Of a stretch of DNA of 64,000 nt, positions 9,598-18,540 are shown piece after piece. The stretch comes from Janthinobacterium lividum (GTDB taxonomy: Bacteria > Pseudomonadota > Gammaproteobacteria > Burkholderiales > Burkholderiaceae_D), in the NCBI RefSeq assembly GCF_034424625.1, contig NZ_CP139976.1, forward strand, positions 6,258,532 to 6,322,531, given 5' to 3'. Under the pieces are notes generated by a model. The model ran no database searches. It was not told the DNA's origin and saw only the letters and a list, made by a program, of their open reading frames with translations. Numbering within the stretch: position 1 is the first letter of the stretch; every line of letters begins with the position of its first letter. A program made the translations under genes and the position numbers.

Positions 9598-11355
9598 TTA
9601 CTTCGACGCCAGCTTGAAGACCCACACGGAACCGCCCTGCTCCAGGAAGTTGACCTTCTTCGCCACTTCGCCGCCCCACAGCGGCACCGCGCCCCCCCAG
9701 CCGGAGACGACGGCGACATATTGCGTGTCGCCATCCTGCCAGGTGACGGGCGGCGCCACGACGCCGGAGCCCGTCTGGAATTTCCACAGCTCCTTGCCCG
9801 TCTTCGCATCGACGGCTTTCAGGAAGCCTTCCGGCGTGCCGTAGAACACCAGGTTGCCCGCCGTACTCATCACGCCGCCCCACAGCGGCGCGTTGTTCTT
9901 GATTTCCCACACGATCTTGCCCGTCTTCGGATCGATGGCGCGCATGGCGCCGATGTAGTCGTCAAACAGGGGCTTGATGGTAAAACCGGCACCGAGGAAG
10001 GCGCCGCCCTTCTTGTAGCTGATCGGCTCGTTCCAGATATCCATGCCCCATTCGTTCGCCGGCACGTAGAACAGCCTGGTTTGCGGCGAGTACGCCATCG
10101 GCATCTGGTTTTTGGCACCGAGGAAAGCGGGCGCGGCAAACACGGTCGTGCCCTTCTTGCCTTCCTCTCCCTTGGTGGGGTCGCCAGGGCGGCCGGCGGC
10201 AATGAAATTTGGCCGGCCCGTCTTCAGGTCGATGCTGCTGGCCCAGGTGATTTTCTTCACAAATGGAAAAGCGTTCTGCAGCTTGCCATTGGCCGCATCG
10301 ATGACATAGAAGAAGCCGTTGCGGTCGGCCTTGCCGCCGTAGCGCTTGCCGTCCATGTCAAAGGTAACGAACTCGTTGGCGCCATCGAAATCCCAGGCGT
10401 CATTCGGCGTGTTTTGATACGCCCACTTGATCTGCCCCGTTTTCACGTCCAGCGCCACGGTGGATGATGAGTACAGATTGTCGCCGGGACGCAAGTGGCT
10501 GTTCCACGGCGCCGGATTACCCGTGCCAAAGTAGGCGAGCTTGGTTTGCGGATCGTAGGTGCCGCCCATCCACGTCGAGGCGCCGCCCGTTTTCCACAGG
10601 TCGCCCGGCCACGTCTTGTTCGCCGTGCCGGACACGCCGTTGTCGATGGCCTTGCCATCCTTGTCGTAGCGGTGGCCCATATGGCCCTCTACCGTCGGAC
10701 GGCTCCACACGAGGTCACCCGTCATCGGATTGCGCGCTTCCACCCGGCCCACGATGCCGAATTCCCCGCCCGACACGCCCGTCAGCAGCAAGCCTTCGGC
10801 GATTAGCGGCGCGGCCGTCATCGAGTAGCCGGCCGCGTAGTCATCCACTTTCTCCTTCCAGACGATCTTGCCCGTATTCTGGTCCAGCGCCACCAGGTAG
10901 GCGTCGAGCGTGCCGAAAATCACCAGGTTGCCGTACAGGGCGGCACCGCGGTTGACCACGTCGCAACAGGGCATGATGCCGTCAGGCAAGCGATGCTCAT
11001 ACTTCCACAGCTTGGCGCCCGTTTTCAAGTCGACGGCAAAGATGCGCGAATACGATGCAGTGACGAACATCTTGCCATTGTGAATCAACGGCTGCGATTC
11101 CTGGCCCCGCTGTTTTTCGCCGCCAAACGAGAACGACCAGGCCGGCACCAGCTTGGCCACGGTCTTGTCATTGATCTGCGTCAGCGGCGAATAGCGCTGC
11201 CCCTGCGTACCCATGCCAAACGACAGGACGCTGGCCGGATTCTTCGCCGTGCTGTCGAGCATGGCATTGGTGACATTGCCCACGTCGGCCGCCTGGGCCA
11301 GCGATGCCAAACTCAAACCGATGAGTATCCCCATGATTTTTTTCTGCACAATCAT
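9598..11355 (-). CDS. PQQ-dependent alcohol dehydrogenase, lanthanide-type (PedH/ExaA-like)
   Basis: A 585-residue periplasmic quinoprotein of the type I ethanol dehydrogenase family. It has a signal peptide ([19 protein letters not shown] then AQA), PQQ propeller repeats, and the adjacent-cysteine pair Cys130-Cys131 that forms the vicinal disulfide against PQQ. The catalytic stretch reads WDFDG, with Asp322 as catalytic base and a second acid, Asp324. That second Asp is the residue that marks lanthanide-dependent enzymes (XoxF, PedH); calcium enzymes such as ExaA/PedE have Ser or Ala there. I chose the ATG at 11355, next to a GAGGGAG ribosome site and signal peptide. It is the third gene of the ald-DUF779-adh transcript. 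It would pass electrons to cytochrome c-550 (17924-18409). Metal preference is a prediction. Confidence 0.92.
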   Translation of the reverse strand: MIVQKKIMGILIGLSLASLAQAADVGNVTNAMLDSTAKNPASVLSFGMGTQGQRYSPLTQINDKTVAKLVPAWSFSFGGEKQRGQESQPLIHNGKMFVTASYSRIFAVDLKTGAKLWKYEHRLPDGIMPCCDVVNRGAALYGNLVIFGTLDAYLVALDQNTGKIVWKEKVDDYAAGYSMTAAPLIAEGLLLTGVSGGEFGIVGRVEARNPMTGDLVWSRPTVEGHMGHRYDKDGKAIDNGVSGTANKTWPGDLWKTGGASTWMGGTYDPQTKLAYFGTGNPAPWNSHLRPGDNLYSSSTVALDVKTGQIKWAYQNTPNDAWDFDGANEFVTFDMDGKRYGGKADRNGFFYVIDAANGKLQNAFPFVKKITWASSIDLKTGRPNFIAAGRPGDPTKGEEGKKGTTVFAAPAFLGAKNQMPMAYSPQTRLFYVPANEWGMDIWNEPISYKKGGAFLGAGFTIKPLFDDYIGAMRAIDPKTGKIVWEIKNNAPLWGGVMSTAGNLVFYGTPEGFLKAVDAKTGKELWKFQTGSGVVAPPVTWQDGDTQYVAVVSGWGGAVPLWGGEVAKKVNFLEQGGSVWVFKLASK

Positions 11356-11383
11356 CTCCCTCTGTTTTATTAGTATGTGTGTA

Positions 11384-11773
11384 TCAAGTCTTGCGGTGCT
11401 CATGCGGCTGGGCATGCAACAGCGCGCACTCTTCATCGGTGAACAGGCGCGAGCGCGTCAGGAAGCGCTTGCCGGTGCCGTTGTCGAGTGAAAACATGCC
11501 GCCATTGCCGTCGACCACATCGATAATCAACTGGGTATGCTCCCAGTACTCGAATTGCTCGAGTCCCATGTAGAACGGTGTGCCATTCAAATTGCCGAGA
11601 TAGATATCGGTGTCGCTGACATCGAACTCGCCCAGCGCGTAGCACATGGGCGCGCTGCCGTCGCAGCATCCACCCGACTGGAAAAACATCAGCGGGCCGT
11701 GACGCTGGCGCAATTTGTCCATCATTTCCAGCGCCGCATCGGTGGCGACCACCCGGGCAATTGCTGCACTCAT
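11384..11773 (-). CDS. DUF779 protein, aldehyde dehydrogenase partner
   Basis: A 129-residue DUF779 protein with the family's cysteine cluster [11 protein letters not shown] near residues 35-45 and a conserved C-terminal half. Members are repeatedly found beside AcoD/ExaC-type aldehyde dehydrogenases; their biochemical role is not established. It lies between the aldehyde and alcohol dehydrogenase genes, about 55 bp from the former and 29 bp from the latter, so all three should be co-transcribed. The ribosome site AAGGGA precedes the ATG. The cysteines suggest metal or cofactor binding, which is inference. Confidence 0.85.
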   Translation of the reverse strand: MSAAIARVVATDAALEMMDKLRQRHGPLMFFQSGGCCDGSAPMCYALGEFDVSDTDIYLGNLNGTPFYMGLEQFEYWEHTQLIIDVVDGNGGMFSLDNGTGKRFLTRSRLFTDEECALLHAQPHEHRKT

Positions 11774-11827
11774 GGCATCCCTTTCTGCGCGCCACGCCTG
11801 GCTAAGGGCGCGGCGCCTGTTGCCGGT

Positions 11828-13348
11828 TTAGAAGAAGCCCAGCGCTTTCGGGCTATAGCTCACCAGCAAGTTCTTCGTTTGCTGGTAGTGATCGAGCATC
11901 ATCTTGTGGTTTTCGCGGCCGATACCCGATTGCTTGTAGCCGCCGAACGCGGCGTGGGCCGGATACAGGTGGTAGCAATTGGTCCACACGCGGCCCGCCT
12001 GGATGGCGCGTCCCATGCGGAAGGCGCGCGAACCATCACGCGTCCACAGGCCGGCGCCCAGGCCATACAAGGTATCGTTGGCAATCGCCAGCGCGTCGGC
12101 CTCATCCTTGAAAGTGGTCACGGACACCACGGGCCCGAAAATCTCTTCCTGGAAGATGCGCATCTTGTTATGGCCCTTGAACACGGTCGGACGCACGTAG
12201 TAGCCGCCTTCCAGGTCGCCCGCCTGCGTATTGCGTTCGCCGCCAGCCAGCACTTCCGCGCCTTCCTGGCGGCCGATGTCGAGGTAGGACAGGATTTTTT
12301 CCAGCTGTTCCTGCGACGCCTGGGCGCCGATCATGGTGGATGAGTCGAGCGGATTGCCCTGCTTGATGGCGGCCACGCGTTTGAGAGCCCGTTCGATGAA
12401 TTTCTCGTAGATCGATTCCTGGATCAGCACGCGCGATGGGCAAGTGCATACCTCACCTTGATTCAGCGCAAACATCGCAAAACCTTCCAGGCACTTGTCG
12501 AAATACTCATCATCGGCATCCATCACGTCTTCAAAGAAGATGTTCGGCGACTTGCCGCCCAGCTCCAGGGTGACGGGAATCAGGTTTTGCGCCGCATAAC
12601 CCATGATCAGACGGCCCGTGCCCGTTTCGCCCGTAAAGGCGATCTTGGCGATGCGCTTGCTCGAGGCCAGCGGTTTACCCGCTTCCAGGCCGAAACCATT
12701 GATGATGTTCAGCACGCCCGGCGGCAGCAAGTCGCCGATCAGCTCGATCAACACCATGATGGATGCCGGGGTCTGCTCGGCCGGTTTCAAGACGACGCAA
12801 TTGCCGGCGGCCAGAGCTGGCGCCAGTTTCCACACGGCCATCAGAATCGGAAAATTCCACGGAATGATCTGCCCCACGACACCCAACGGCTCGTGGTAGT
12901 GGTAGGCATAGGTTTCCGCATCGATTTGCGCGACGGAACCTTCCTGCGCGCGGATGCAACCGGCGAAGTAACGGAAATGGTCGATGGCCAGTGGAATGTC
13001 GGCATTCATCGTTTCGCGGATCGGCTTGCCGTTGTCGATGGTTTCCGCCGTGGCGATCAGGCTCAGGTTCTGTTCGATGCGGTCGGCGATGCGGTTCAGG
13101 ATATTGGCGCGCTCGGCTGGCGAAGTCTTGCCCCAGGCCTCCTTGGCGGCGTGCGCGGCATCCAGCGCCAGCTCGACGTCTTCCGTCGTGGAACGGGCGA
13201 TTTCGCAAAACGGCAATCCTGTGATGGGCGTGATGTTAGGAAAGTATTCACCTTTTACTGGTGCAACGAATTTGCCGCCGATGTAATTGTCATAGCGTTG
13301 TTTGAAGGGATTGGCTACGCCCAGTTTGCTGATGTCTGCGAGATTCAT
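11828..13348 (-). CDS. exaC: NAD-dependent aldehyde dehydrogenase (ExaC/AcoD type)
   Basis: A 506-residue ALDH-superfamily enzyme that would oxidise the aldehyde made by the PQQ alcohol dehydrogenase (for example acetaldehyde to acetate) in the cytoplasm. The NAD-binding fold and the substrate motif IIPWNFP (161-167) are present, with the general-base glutamate in LELGGK (Glu262) and the catalytic cysteine in GEVCTCPSR (Cys301, with a second Cys303). Length is normal for the family. GAGG precedes the ATG by 5 nt. It is the first gene of its transcript; a near-perfect sigma-54 promoter lies 90 bp upstream (13437-13451), with repeated TGGAACA sites farther upstream. The exact aldehyde is not proven. 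Confidence 0.93.
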   Translation of the reverse strand: MNLADISKLGVANPFKQRYDNYIGGKFVAPVKGEYFPNITPITGLPFCEIARSTTEDVELALDAAHAAKEAWGKTSPAERANILNRIADRIEQNLSLIATAETIDNGKPIRETMNADIPLAIDHFRYFAGCIRAQEGSVAQIDAETYAYHYHEPLGVVGQIIPWNFPILMAVWKLAPALAAGNCVVLKPAEQTPASIMVLIELIGDLLPPGVLNIINGFGLEAGKPLASSKRIAKIAFTGETGTGRLIMGYAAQNLIPVTLELGGKSPNIFFEDVMDADDEYFDKCLEGFAMFALNQGEVCTCPSRVLIQESIYEKFIERALKRVAAIKQGNPLDSSTMIGAQASQEQLEKILSYLDIGRQEGAEVLAGGERNTQAGDLEGGYYVRPTVFKGHNKMRIFQEEIFGPVVSVTTFKDEADALAIANDTLYGLGAGLWTRDGSRAFRMGRAIQAGRVWTNCYHLYPAHAAFGGYKQSGIGRENHKMMLDHYQQTKNLLVSYSPKALGFF

Positions 13349-13436
13349 GTCGTCCTCTATCGGGTTAATTAGAATGGAATTACTTAATTAAAATCAAACG
13401 TCCTGGTACAGATGGGGTGAGTACACGGAGTCTTCC

Positions 13437-13451
13437 GCAAATGCCGTGCCA
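13437..13451 (-). promoter_or_regulatory. Sigma-54 promoter of the aldehyde/alcohol dehydrogenase operon
   Basis: Minus strand TGGCACGGCATTTGC, a near-perfect -24/-12 element with 10 nt between GG and GC. It lies 90 bp upstream of the aldehyde dehydrogenase start in a 344-bp intergenic region with no gene of its own. Confidence 0.82.
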
Positions 13452-13593
13452 GCTCGCCATCCCACTACAAACTTAGCCGGTTTTATCCCTGTTACAAGGG
13501 CACGGCATCAAACCCGGCACGTTTTTCAGCGCAGGCCACCTGCTTGGGTGGGGACGTGGGCCTGTTTGCATTTTGAACAAGGTGAAGACGTCC

Positions 13594-13669
13594 TGTTCCA
13601 ATCCGGGCCAGCCCTGCGGCATCTCCCCTGCGCCGCTGCACAATGGAACAGGTGTACCAGACTGGAACA
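13594..13669. promoter_or_regulatory. Putative activator-binding sites (TGGAACA repeats)
   Basis: Three copies of one heptamer: TGTTCCA at 13594-13600, and its complement TGGAACA at 13644-13650 and 13663-13669. They lie 145-230 bp upstream of the sigma-54 promoter, the usual distance for enhancer sites of AcoR-like activators. Another TGGAACA lies at 18503-18509, upstream of the cytochrome promoter. That the regulator at 3001-4989 binds them is inference. Confidence 0.5.
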
Positions 13670-13692
13670 CCTGCGCCTGTGCCACCAAGGAA

Positions 13693-14649
13693 TCAACGAA
13701 TCACCACGCCCCAGGGCAATTCGCCTACAGCAATGTCGGCCACCTTGCGCGCGCTGGCCGTGTCGATGACGGATACACTGTTCGAACGGCCATTGGCCAC
13801 GTACAGCTTGGCGCCGTCGGGCGTGATGGCCATGTTCCACGGGCGCTTGCCGACGGCAATCGTGGCCGTCACTTGATTGCTGGCCGTGTCGATCACCATC
13901 ACCGTGCCGTCCGTGCCATTCGAGACATACACCTGCTTGCCGTTGGGATGGACCACGATGCCATTCGCATTCTTGCCCGCTGGAATGGTGGCAATCGCCT
14001 TGCGCGCGGCCATGTCGATCACATACACGGCATTGACCAGTTCGCACGCCACATAGGCGCGGCCCGAGTCCGGGCTGAAACCGATGCCGCGCGGACGCAG
14101 TCCCACGGCGATGGAGGCCACCTGGCGGCGTTGCGCCACATCAATGACGTCGACTTGCTCCGCCTCTTCCGCGCTGACCAGCAGCCAGCGTCCATCCGGG
14201 CTGAAGACGGCATGTTCCGGATTACGTCCCTGCACCTTGATATCGGCGAGCAAGGTACCTGTCTGGCCGTCGAGCAAGGCCACGCTATTGTTTTCCTCGA
14301 CGGCGACGGCCACGTAATGACCGTCCCGGGAAGCGCTGACGCCTTCGGGCGACTTGCCCAGCGCCACCGGGCGCACGGGCGCGCCGCCCGCGTTATCGAT
14401 CAGCAGCAAGGCACTGCTGGCGGCATCCGTGACAAACAATTGCCGTCCGGTGGGGTCGGCGGCAATGCCGCGCGGCCGCTTGCCTGCGGCGATCTGGCGC
14501 ACTACCTGGTCGGTAGCCGTGTCGATCACGCTCAAGGTGCCCGATTTTTCATTGGGGACATAGGCAAAGGGAGCTGCCTGGAGGGCGGTGCTGGCGAGCG
14601 CCGGCAATAGCCAGCAAACCTGGCGCAAGCACGAGAAGAAGTTGGGCAT
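13693..14649 (-). CDS. PQQ-associated YVTN-type beta-propeller protein
   Basis: A 318-residue periplasmic protein made almost wholly of beta-propeller repeats of about 42 residues (YVPNEKSGTLSVIDTAT, then similar units ending in VIDTAS...VATIAVG). The signal peptide is MPNFFSCLRQVCWLLPALAS then TALQA. It resembles the family annotated as PQQ-dependent-catabolism-associated beta-propeller protein, found in quinoprotein clusters, whose function is unknown. AAGG lies upstream of the ATG at 14649; an in-frame start at 14700 would spoil the signal peptide. It has its own sigma-54 promoter (14717-14731), divergent from that of the PQQ receptor gene. No catalytic motif was seen. Confidence 0.85.
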   Translation of the reverse strand: MPNFFSCLRQVCWLLPALASTALQAAPFAYVPNEKSGTLSVIDTATDQVVRQIAAGKRPRGIAADPTGRQLFVTDAASSALLLIDNAGGAPVRPVALGKSPEGVSASRDGHYVAVAVEENNSVALLDGQTGTLLADIKVQGRNPEHAVFSPDGRWLLVSAEEAEQVDVIDVAQRRQVASIAVGLRPRGIGFSPDSGRAYVACELVNAVYVIDMAARKAIATIPAGKNANGIVVHPNGKQVYVSNGTDGTVMVIDTASNQVTATIAVGKRPWNMAITPDGAKLYVANGRSNSVSVIDTASARKVADIAVGELPWGVVIR

Positions 14650-14716
14650 AATCACCTTTTCAATGGCAAAACACAGGAAAAGCGCGCGGTAGCGGCGCAT
14701 CTGCCCATTGCTGTAT

Positions 14717-14731
14717 GCAAACGCCGTGCCA
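14717..14731 (-). promoter_or_regulatory. Sigma-54 promoter of the beta-propeller gene
   Basis: Minus strand TGGCACGGCGTTTGC, near-consensus with correct GG-N10-GC spacing, 68 bp upstream of the start at 14649. Its -24 box is only 38 bp from that of the divergent promoter at 14769. Confidence 0.8.
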
Positions 14732-14768
14732 CTGACACGCGTATAATTTCAGCCCACCAATGGAGACA

Positions 14769-14785
14769 TGGCAGGCATATTGCTT
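14769..14785 (+). promoter_or_regulatory. Sigma-54 promoter of the pqqU-like receptor gene
   Basis: Plus strand TGGCAGGCATATTGCTT with GG-N10-GC spacing, about 70 bp upstream of the receptor ATG. It is a one-base departure from the -24 consensus. A TATAAT sequence at 14742-14747 has no acceptable -35 partner. Confidence 0.68.
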
Positions 14786-14853
14786 GATAAGACTATGCAG
14801 ACCTGTACCGCGCACGCGATCAAGCAGGCTTTTATTCACATTGGAGAATCCGC

Positions 14854-17007
14854 ATGCAGCATCGTTTCCGCCTGAACACCATCGCCAGCCTGTTTGTCGC
14901 CGGCAGCGCCACCCTCGCCCCCCACGTCTTTGCCGCCGAGGCAGCTAGCCTGGCCGCCGGACAACTGATGGATACGGTGGTCATCAGCGGCAGCCGCATC
15001 GCCCATCCCAGCCAGGAAGTGCCGGCCTCGATCGACGTGGTCGACAGCGCGCGCATCCAGGATGGCCAAATCCGCGTCAACGCGTCGGAAGCGCTGGCCG
15101 CCGTGCCGGGCCTGGTCGTGCAAAACCGCCAGAACTATGCGCAAGACTTGCAGATCTCGTCGCGCGGCTTCGGCGCACGCTCGGCCTTCGGTGTGCGCGG
15201 CGTCAAACTGATCAGCGATGGCATTCCCGCCAGCATGCCCGACGGCCAGGGCCAGGCCGCCACCTTCAACCTCGATACAGCCGAGCGCATCGAAGTGCTG
15301 CGCGGACCGTTTTCTGCCATCTACGGCAACCATTCGGGCGGCGTGATCCAGCTGTTTTCCAGGGATGGACAAAATCCCCCGTCCGTCGAACTGAATGTGA
15401 CGGGCGGCAGCTACGGCACCAGCAAGGTCGATCTCTCGGCGCAAGGCCAGGCAGGCGACATCGGCTACGTGCTCGACGGTTCGCGCTTCCGCACGGACGG
15501 CTTCCGCGACCATAGCGCCGCCACGCGCGAACAGGCGTTCGGCAAGATCACCGTCAAGCCCACGGCGGACAGCAAGCTGACCATCGTCGCCAACAGCCTG
15601 CATCAAGGCAATACGCAAGATCCGCTGGGCGCCACCTGGGCCACGTTTGCCGCCAACCCGCGCGCCGGTGAGGTCGACGCGACGGATACGCAAAACCCGA
15701 AACGCACACTGGCCGAACGCTACAACACCCGCAAGAGCATCGACCACCAGCAAATCGGCGCCACCTATGAACAGTCGTTCGGCGATGACCGCCTGCACGT
15801 GATGGTGTATGGCGGCAACCGCGACGTGATCCAGTACCAGGCGTTTAATAAAGCATTCCAAAATACCAAAGTGGACGGTCTACTTAAGCATTCGGGCGGC
15901 GTGGTCGACTTCCAGCGCCAGTTCTATGGCATCGACACCAACTGGCTGCACGTGAACCAGTTGGCCGGCGGCAAGCTGAGCACCACCATCGGCATCGACT
16001 ATGGCCGCTCCAGCGATGACCGCACCGGCTATGAGAACTATATCGGCGAAGTGTACGGATTGAAGGGCAAGCTGCGCCGCGACGAACAGAATGTCGTCTC
16101 CAGCCTCGATCCGTATATCCAGGCGGAATGGCAAAGCGGTCCGTGGCTGCTCAGCGCAGGTGTGCGCTACAGCAAGATGAAAGTGGCGGTCGACGACCAT
16201 TTCCTCGGCAACGGCAACGATAGCGGCAGCCTGGAGTTCAGCCACACGACACCGGTGCTAGGCCTGCTGTACAAGCTGACGCCGAACGTCAACGTGTATG
16301 CCAGCGCCGCGCGCGGTTTCGAAGCGCCTACCTTGAACGAACTGTTTTACTCGGGCACGGGCGGCGGCTTCAATTTCAACTTGAAACCAGCGACCAGCAC
16401 CAACCTGGAAGCCGGTATCAAAGCCAGGATCAATAACAATACGCACGTCAACGCGGCCGTGTTCCAGATCAAGACCAGCGACGAACTGGTGGTCGACAAG
16501 TCCAGCGGCGGACGCACCAGCTACCGCAATGCGGGCAAGACCTTGCGCCAGGGTATGGAAGTGTCGCTGGACTCGAACCTGCCGTATGGCTTCACGACAA
16601 AAGTGGCACTGACCAGCCTGCACGCCGTGTATGACCAGGCGTTTGGCAGCGTGCGCGAAGGCAGCCGCTTGCCGGGCGTGCCCAGCGTCAACCTGTTTGC
16701 GGAACTGGCCTGGAAAGACACGCTGGACCGTTTTGGCGCGGCGCTGGAAAGCGTGGCCAGCAACCAGGTCTACGCGGAAGACAGCAACAGCGAAAAGCCG
16801 GCGCCCGGCTATACGGTGTTCAATGCGCGCGTCAACGCCAAACAAAACGTGGGCAATTGGCGCTTCAAGGAATTTGCCCGCCTGAACAATCTTTTCGACA
16901 AGACCTACGTGGGCTCCGTCATCGTCGGCGACAGCAACAAGCGCTACTATGAAGCGGCACCGGGACGCAACTGGTTGCTGGGCGTCAGCGCCCAATATAG
17001 TTTCTAA
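14854..17007 (+). CDS. pqqU: TonB-dependent outer-membrane receptor, PqqU/YncD-like (PQQ uptake)
   Basis: A 717-residue TonB-dependent receptor with a signal peptide (MQHRFRLNTIASLFVAGSA...VFA), a TonB-box-like DTVVISGSR, a plug domain to about residue 160 and a 22-strand-type barrel ending in aromatic Phe. From memory of E. coli YncD/PqqU, long stretches are alike: QNRQNYAQDLQ, RGFG.RS.G.RG, DGIPA.MPDGQGQ, VLRGPFSAIYGN, RGFE.PT.NEL, YVGSVIV. YncD was shown to import PQQ. Placement in a quinoprotein cluster with no pqqABCDE genes supports a PQQ receptor here, although a metal-chelate ligand cannot be excluded. A sigma-54 promoter lies upstream and a strong bidirectional terminator follows. 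Confidence 0.88.
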   Translation: MQHRFRLNTIASLFVAGSATLAPHVFAAEAASLAAGQLMDTVVISGSRIAHPSQEVPASIDVVDSARIQDGQIRVNASEALAAVPGLVVQNRQNYAQDLQISSRGFGARSAFGVRGVKLISDGIPASMPDGQGQAATFNLDTAERIEVLRGPFSAIYGNHSGGVIQLFSRDGQNPPSVELNVTGGSYGTSKVDLSAQGQAGDIGYVLDGSRFRTDGFRDHSAATREQAFGKITVKPTADSKLTIVANSLHQGNTQDPLGATWATFAANPRAGEVDATDTQNPKRTLAERYNTRKSIDHQQIGATYEQSFGDDRLHVMVYGGNRDVIQYQAFNKAFQNTKVDGLLKHSGGVVDFQRQFYGIDTNWLHVNQLAGGKLSTTIGIDYGRSSDDRTGYENYIGEVYGLKGKLRRDEQNVVSSLDPYIQAEWQSGPWLLSAGVRYSKMKVAVDDHFLGNGNDSGSLEFSHTTPVLGLLYKLTPNVNVYASAARGFEAPTLNELFYSGTGGGFNFNLKPATSTNLEAGIKARINNNTHVNAAVFQIKTSDELVVDKSSGGRTSYRNAGKTLRQGMEVSLDSNLPYGFTTKVALTSLHAVYDQAFGSVREGSRLPGVPSVNLFAELAWKDTLDRFGAALESVASNQVYAEDSNSEKPAPGYTVFNARVNAKQNVGNWRFKEFARLNNLFDKTYVGSVIVGDSNKRYYEAAPGRNWLLGVSAQYSF

Positions 17008-17012
17008 AACTA

Positions 17013-17046
17013 AAAAGCCCGCGCATCGATCGATGCGCGGGCTTTT
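17013..17046. terminator. Bidirectional terminator between pqqU and the binding-protein gene
   Basis: A perfect inverted repeat AAAAGCCCGCGCATCG / CGATGCGCGGGCTTTT, with A/T runs on both sides, between two convergent genes. Confidence 0.88.
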
Positions 17047-17064
17047 AAACTCAAGCACGCTACT

Positions 17065-17898
17065 TCAGGGCCGTGCTTCCTTCACGCCATATTTTTCAAA
17101 GATGGCTTTCAATTCACCGCTGGCCGCCATCTCGTTCATGGCCGCCTGCAGCAACTTTGCCACGTCGAGCTGCTGGCGGCTGACGGCCAGGCCCACGGCC
17201 CAGCCGGCACGCGGCAAGCGGGCGAACGCCACTTCGCTCAAGGGGAAAGCCGGATCGCTTTTCAGCACCGACTCGATTTCCGAACGGTTGGCCAGCACGG
17301 CATCGAGCTTGCCCGCTTGCAATTGCTGCAAGGCTTCGGCCGCTGTGTCGAAGATGCGCACATCGTCGCGGTACTTGCCATTGTCTTCGCCCAGCATCAG
17401 CATGGCCGCGATCGATACTTTTTCCACGCCGATGCGCTTGCCGGCCAGCGAAGCGACGCCATCGAATTGCGGCACGGCTTGCGCGCTGCGCGCCAGACGC
17501 ACGGTTTCCACGTAATACGGCGCGAAGATCTGGACCTTGTCGTTATCCGCCATCAACTTCTTGTCGACCGGCACATGCAGCATCACATCGGCGGGACCAT
17601 AACCAAGGTAATGCCCCTTCCACACCATATTGCGCAAATCGTCGTTGAGATTTTCGCCAGCGGGAAATGGCAGCAAGCTCAGTTTCAAACCCAGCTTTTT
17701 CGCCAGCGCTTCGGCGATGTCGATATCGATGCCCGCCCCCTTGTCGGAAAACGGCGCGAACTCGTTATACACAGCCACTTTCAGGCTGCCCGACTGCTGC
17801 ACTTTTTGCCAGTCGGCGCGCGCCGGCGCGGCTGCGCACAGCGCCAGGCAGGCGAGCGAGATCATCGCGCGCGCGCCCCGGAATTGAAATGAACGCAT
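17065..17898 (-). CDS. Quinoprotein-associated periplasmic substrate-binding protein
   Basis: A 277-residue protein of the bacterial extracellular solute-binding type 3 fold. It has a signal peptide (to APARA at about residue 28), then LKVAVYNEFAPFSDKGAGIDIDIAEALAK, the usual first lobe of amino-acid-type binding proteins. It matches the kind annotated as quinoprotein-dehydrogenase-associated probable ABC substrate-binding protein (MoxJ/XoxJ-like). No ABC permease or ATPase is nearby, so it more likely helps mature or bind the dehydrogenase than feed a transporter; that is inference. AAGGAG lies 4 nt from the ATG. It follows the cytochrome gene by 25 bp and shares its sigma-54 promoter. Confidence 0.85.
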   Translation of the reverse strand: MRSFQFRGARAMISLACLALCAAAPARADWQKVQQSGSLKVAVYNEFAPFSDKGAGIDIDIAEALAKKLGLKLSLLPFPAGENLNDDLRNMVWKGHYLGYGPADVMLHVPVDKKLMADNDKVQIFAPYYVETVRLARSAQAVPQFDGVASLAGKRIGVEKVSIAAMLMLGEDNGKYRDDVRIFDTAAEALQQLQAGKLDAVLANRSEIESVLKSDPAFPLSEVAFARLPRAGWAVGLAVSRQQLDVAKLLQAAMNEMAASGELKAIFEKYGVKEARP

Positions 17899-17923
17899 GG
17901 GACTCCTTTGTGATCAGTTCGAC

Positions 17924-18409
17924 TTAATTCGACTCGCGGCGAGTTTCCAGATAGGTCTTGATGGCCCACATGGCTTCCTGGTTGAACACGCCTTCGAACG
18001 GCGGCATGTACACAGCGCCATTGCGCACCTTACCGTGGCGTATGGTGGTCAGGTAGTAATTGTCCGTCTCCTTGTAGCACGCCTGTTTCTTTGTCTCATT
18101 CTTGATACCGAAGCAATCGCGGTCCAGCTGGCGCAAGTCCGGCGCGATGCCGCCCGAGATGGCTTCGATGCCGTGGCAGCGGGCGCAATTCTGGTTGTAG
18201 GCCGAGGTGCCCACCGTCAAGGCCAGCTTGTTGCCCCGATACGGATTTTGTTCGAGCCACTTGTCGCCCACCTTGGGCAAGCCCGTGGTATCGACGCCTT
18301 GCGGCGTGACATTGCCGTGCGCATAGGCATGCGGCAAGGTCAGCAGGGAAGTGAGGGCAACGGCGCCGGCCGCCGCCACGCCGAGCAGGGTACGAATAGA
18401 ATAGGTCAT
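17924..18409 (-). CDS. pedF: Cytochrome c-550 (PedF/ExaB-like)
   Basis: A 161-residue periplasmic cytochrome c, the natural electron acceptor of PQQ alcohol dehydrogenases. The signal peptide ends at about ALTSLLTLPHAYA. One haem site CARCH is followed by a Met-containing C-terminal region (VYMPPFEG) as axial-ligand candidate. A second cysteine pair (DRDCFG...KQACYK) is typical of the PedF family. I chose the ATG at 18409, preceded by AAGGAG, over the longer in-frame start at 18493. A sigma-54 promoter (18449-18463) lies 40 bp upstream. It is the first gene of a two-gene transcript with the binding-protein gene. Confidence 0.9.
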   Translation of the reverse strand: MTYSIRTLLGVAAAGAVALTSLLTLPHAYAHGNVTPQGVDTTGLPKVGDKWLEQNPYRGNKLALTVGTSAYNQNCARCHGIEAISGGIAPDLRQLDRDCFGIKNETKKQACYKETDNYYLTTIRHGKVRNGAVYMPPFEGVFNQEAMWAIKTYLETRRESN

Positions 18410-18448
18410 GCTGGTCTCCTTGGTTTTTTTAGTCAATACCAAAGAAGA

Positions 18449-18463
18449 GCAAATGCCATGCCA
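18449..18463 (-). promoter_or_regulatory. Sigma-54 promoter of pedF
   Basis: Minus strand TGGCATGGCATTTGC with GG-N10-GC spacing, 40 bp upstream of pedF. A TGGAACA site at 18503-18509 matches the repeats before the aldehyde dehydrogenase operon. Confidence 0.72.
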
Positions 18464-18540
18464 TGCGTCTATGCCCCACATCCGGCCGACCATGTATCAA
18501 TTTGGAACAGCTGCAACAGCCAGTTGTGTCAGCGCGCCCG

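Noticed and set aside
14742..14747. TATAAT before the receptor gene as a sigma-70 promoter
   Set aside because: No acceptable -35 lies 16-18 bp upstream, while two sigma-54 elements fit the region.
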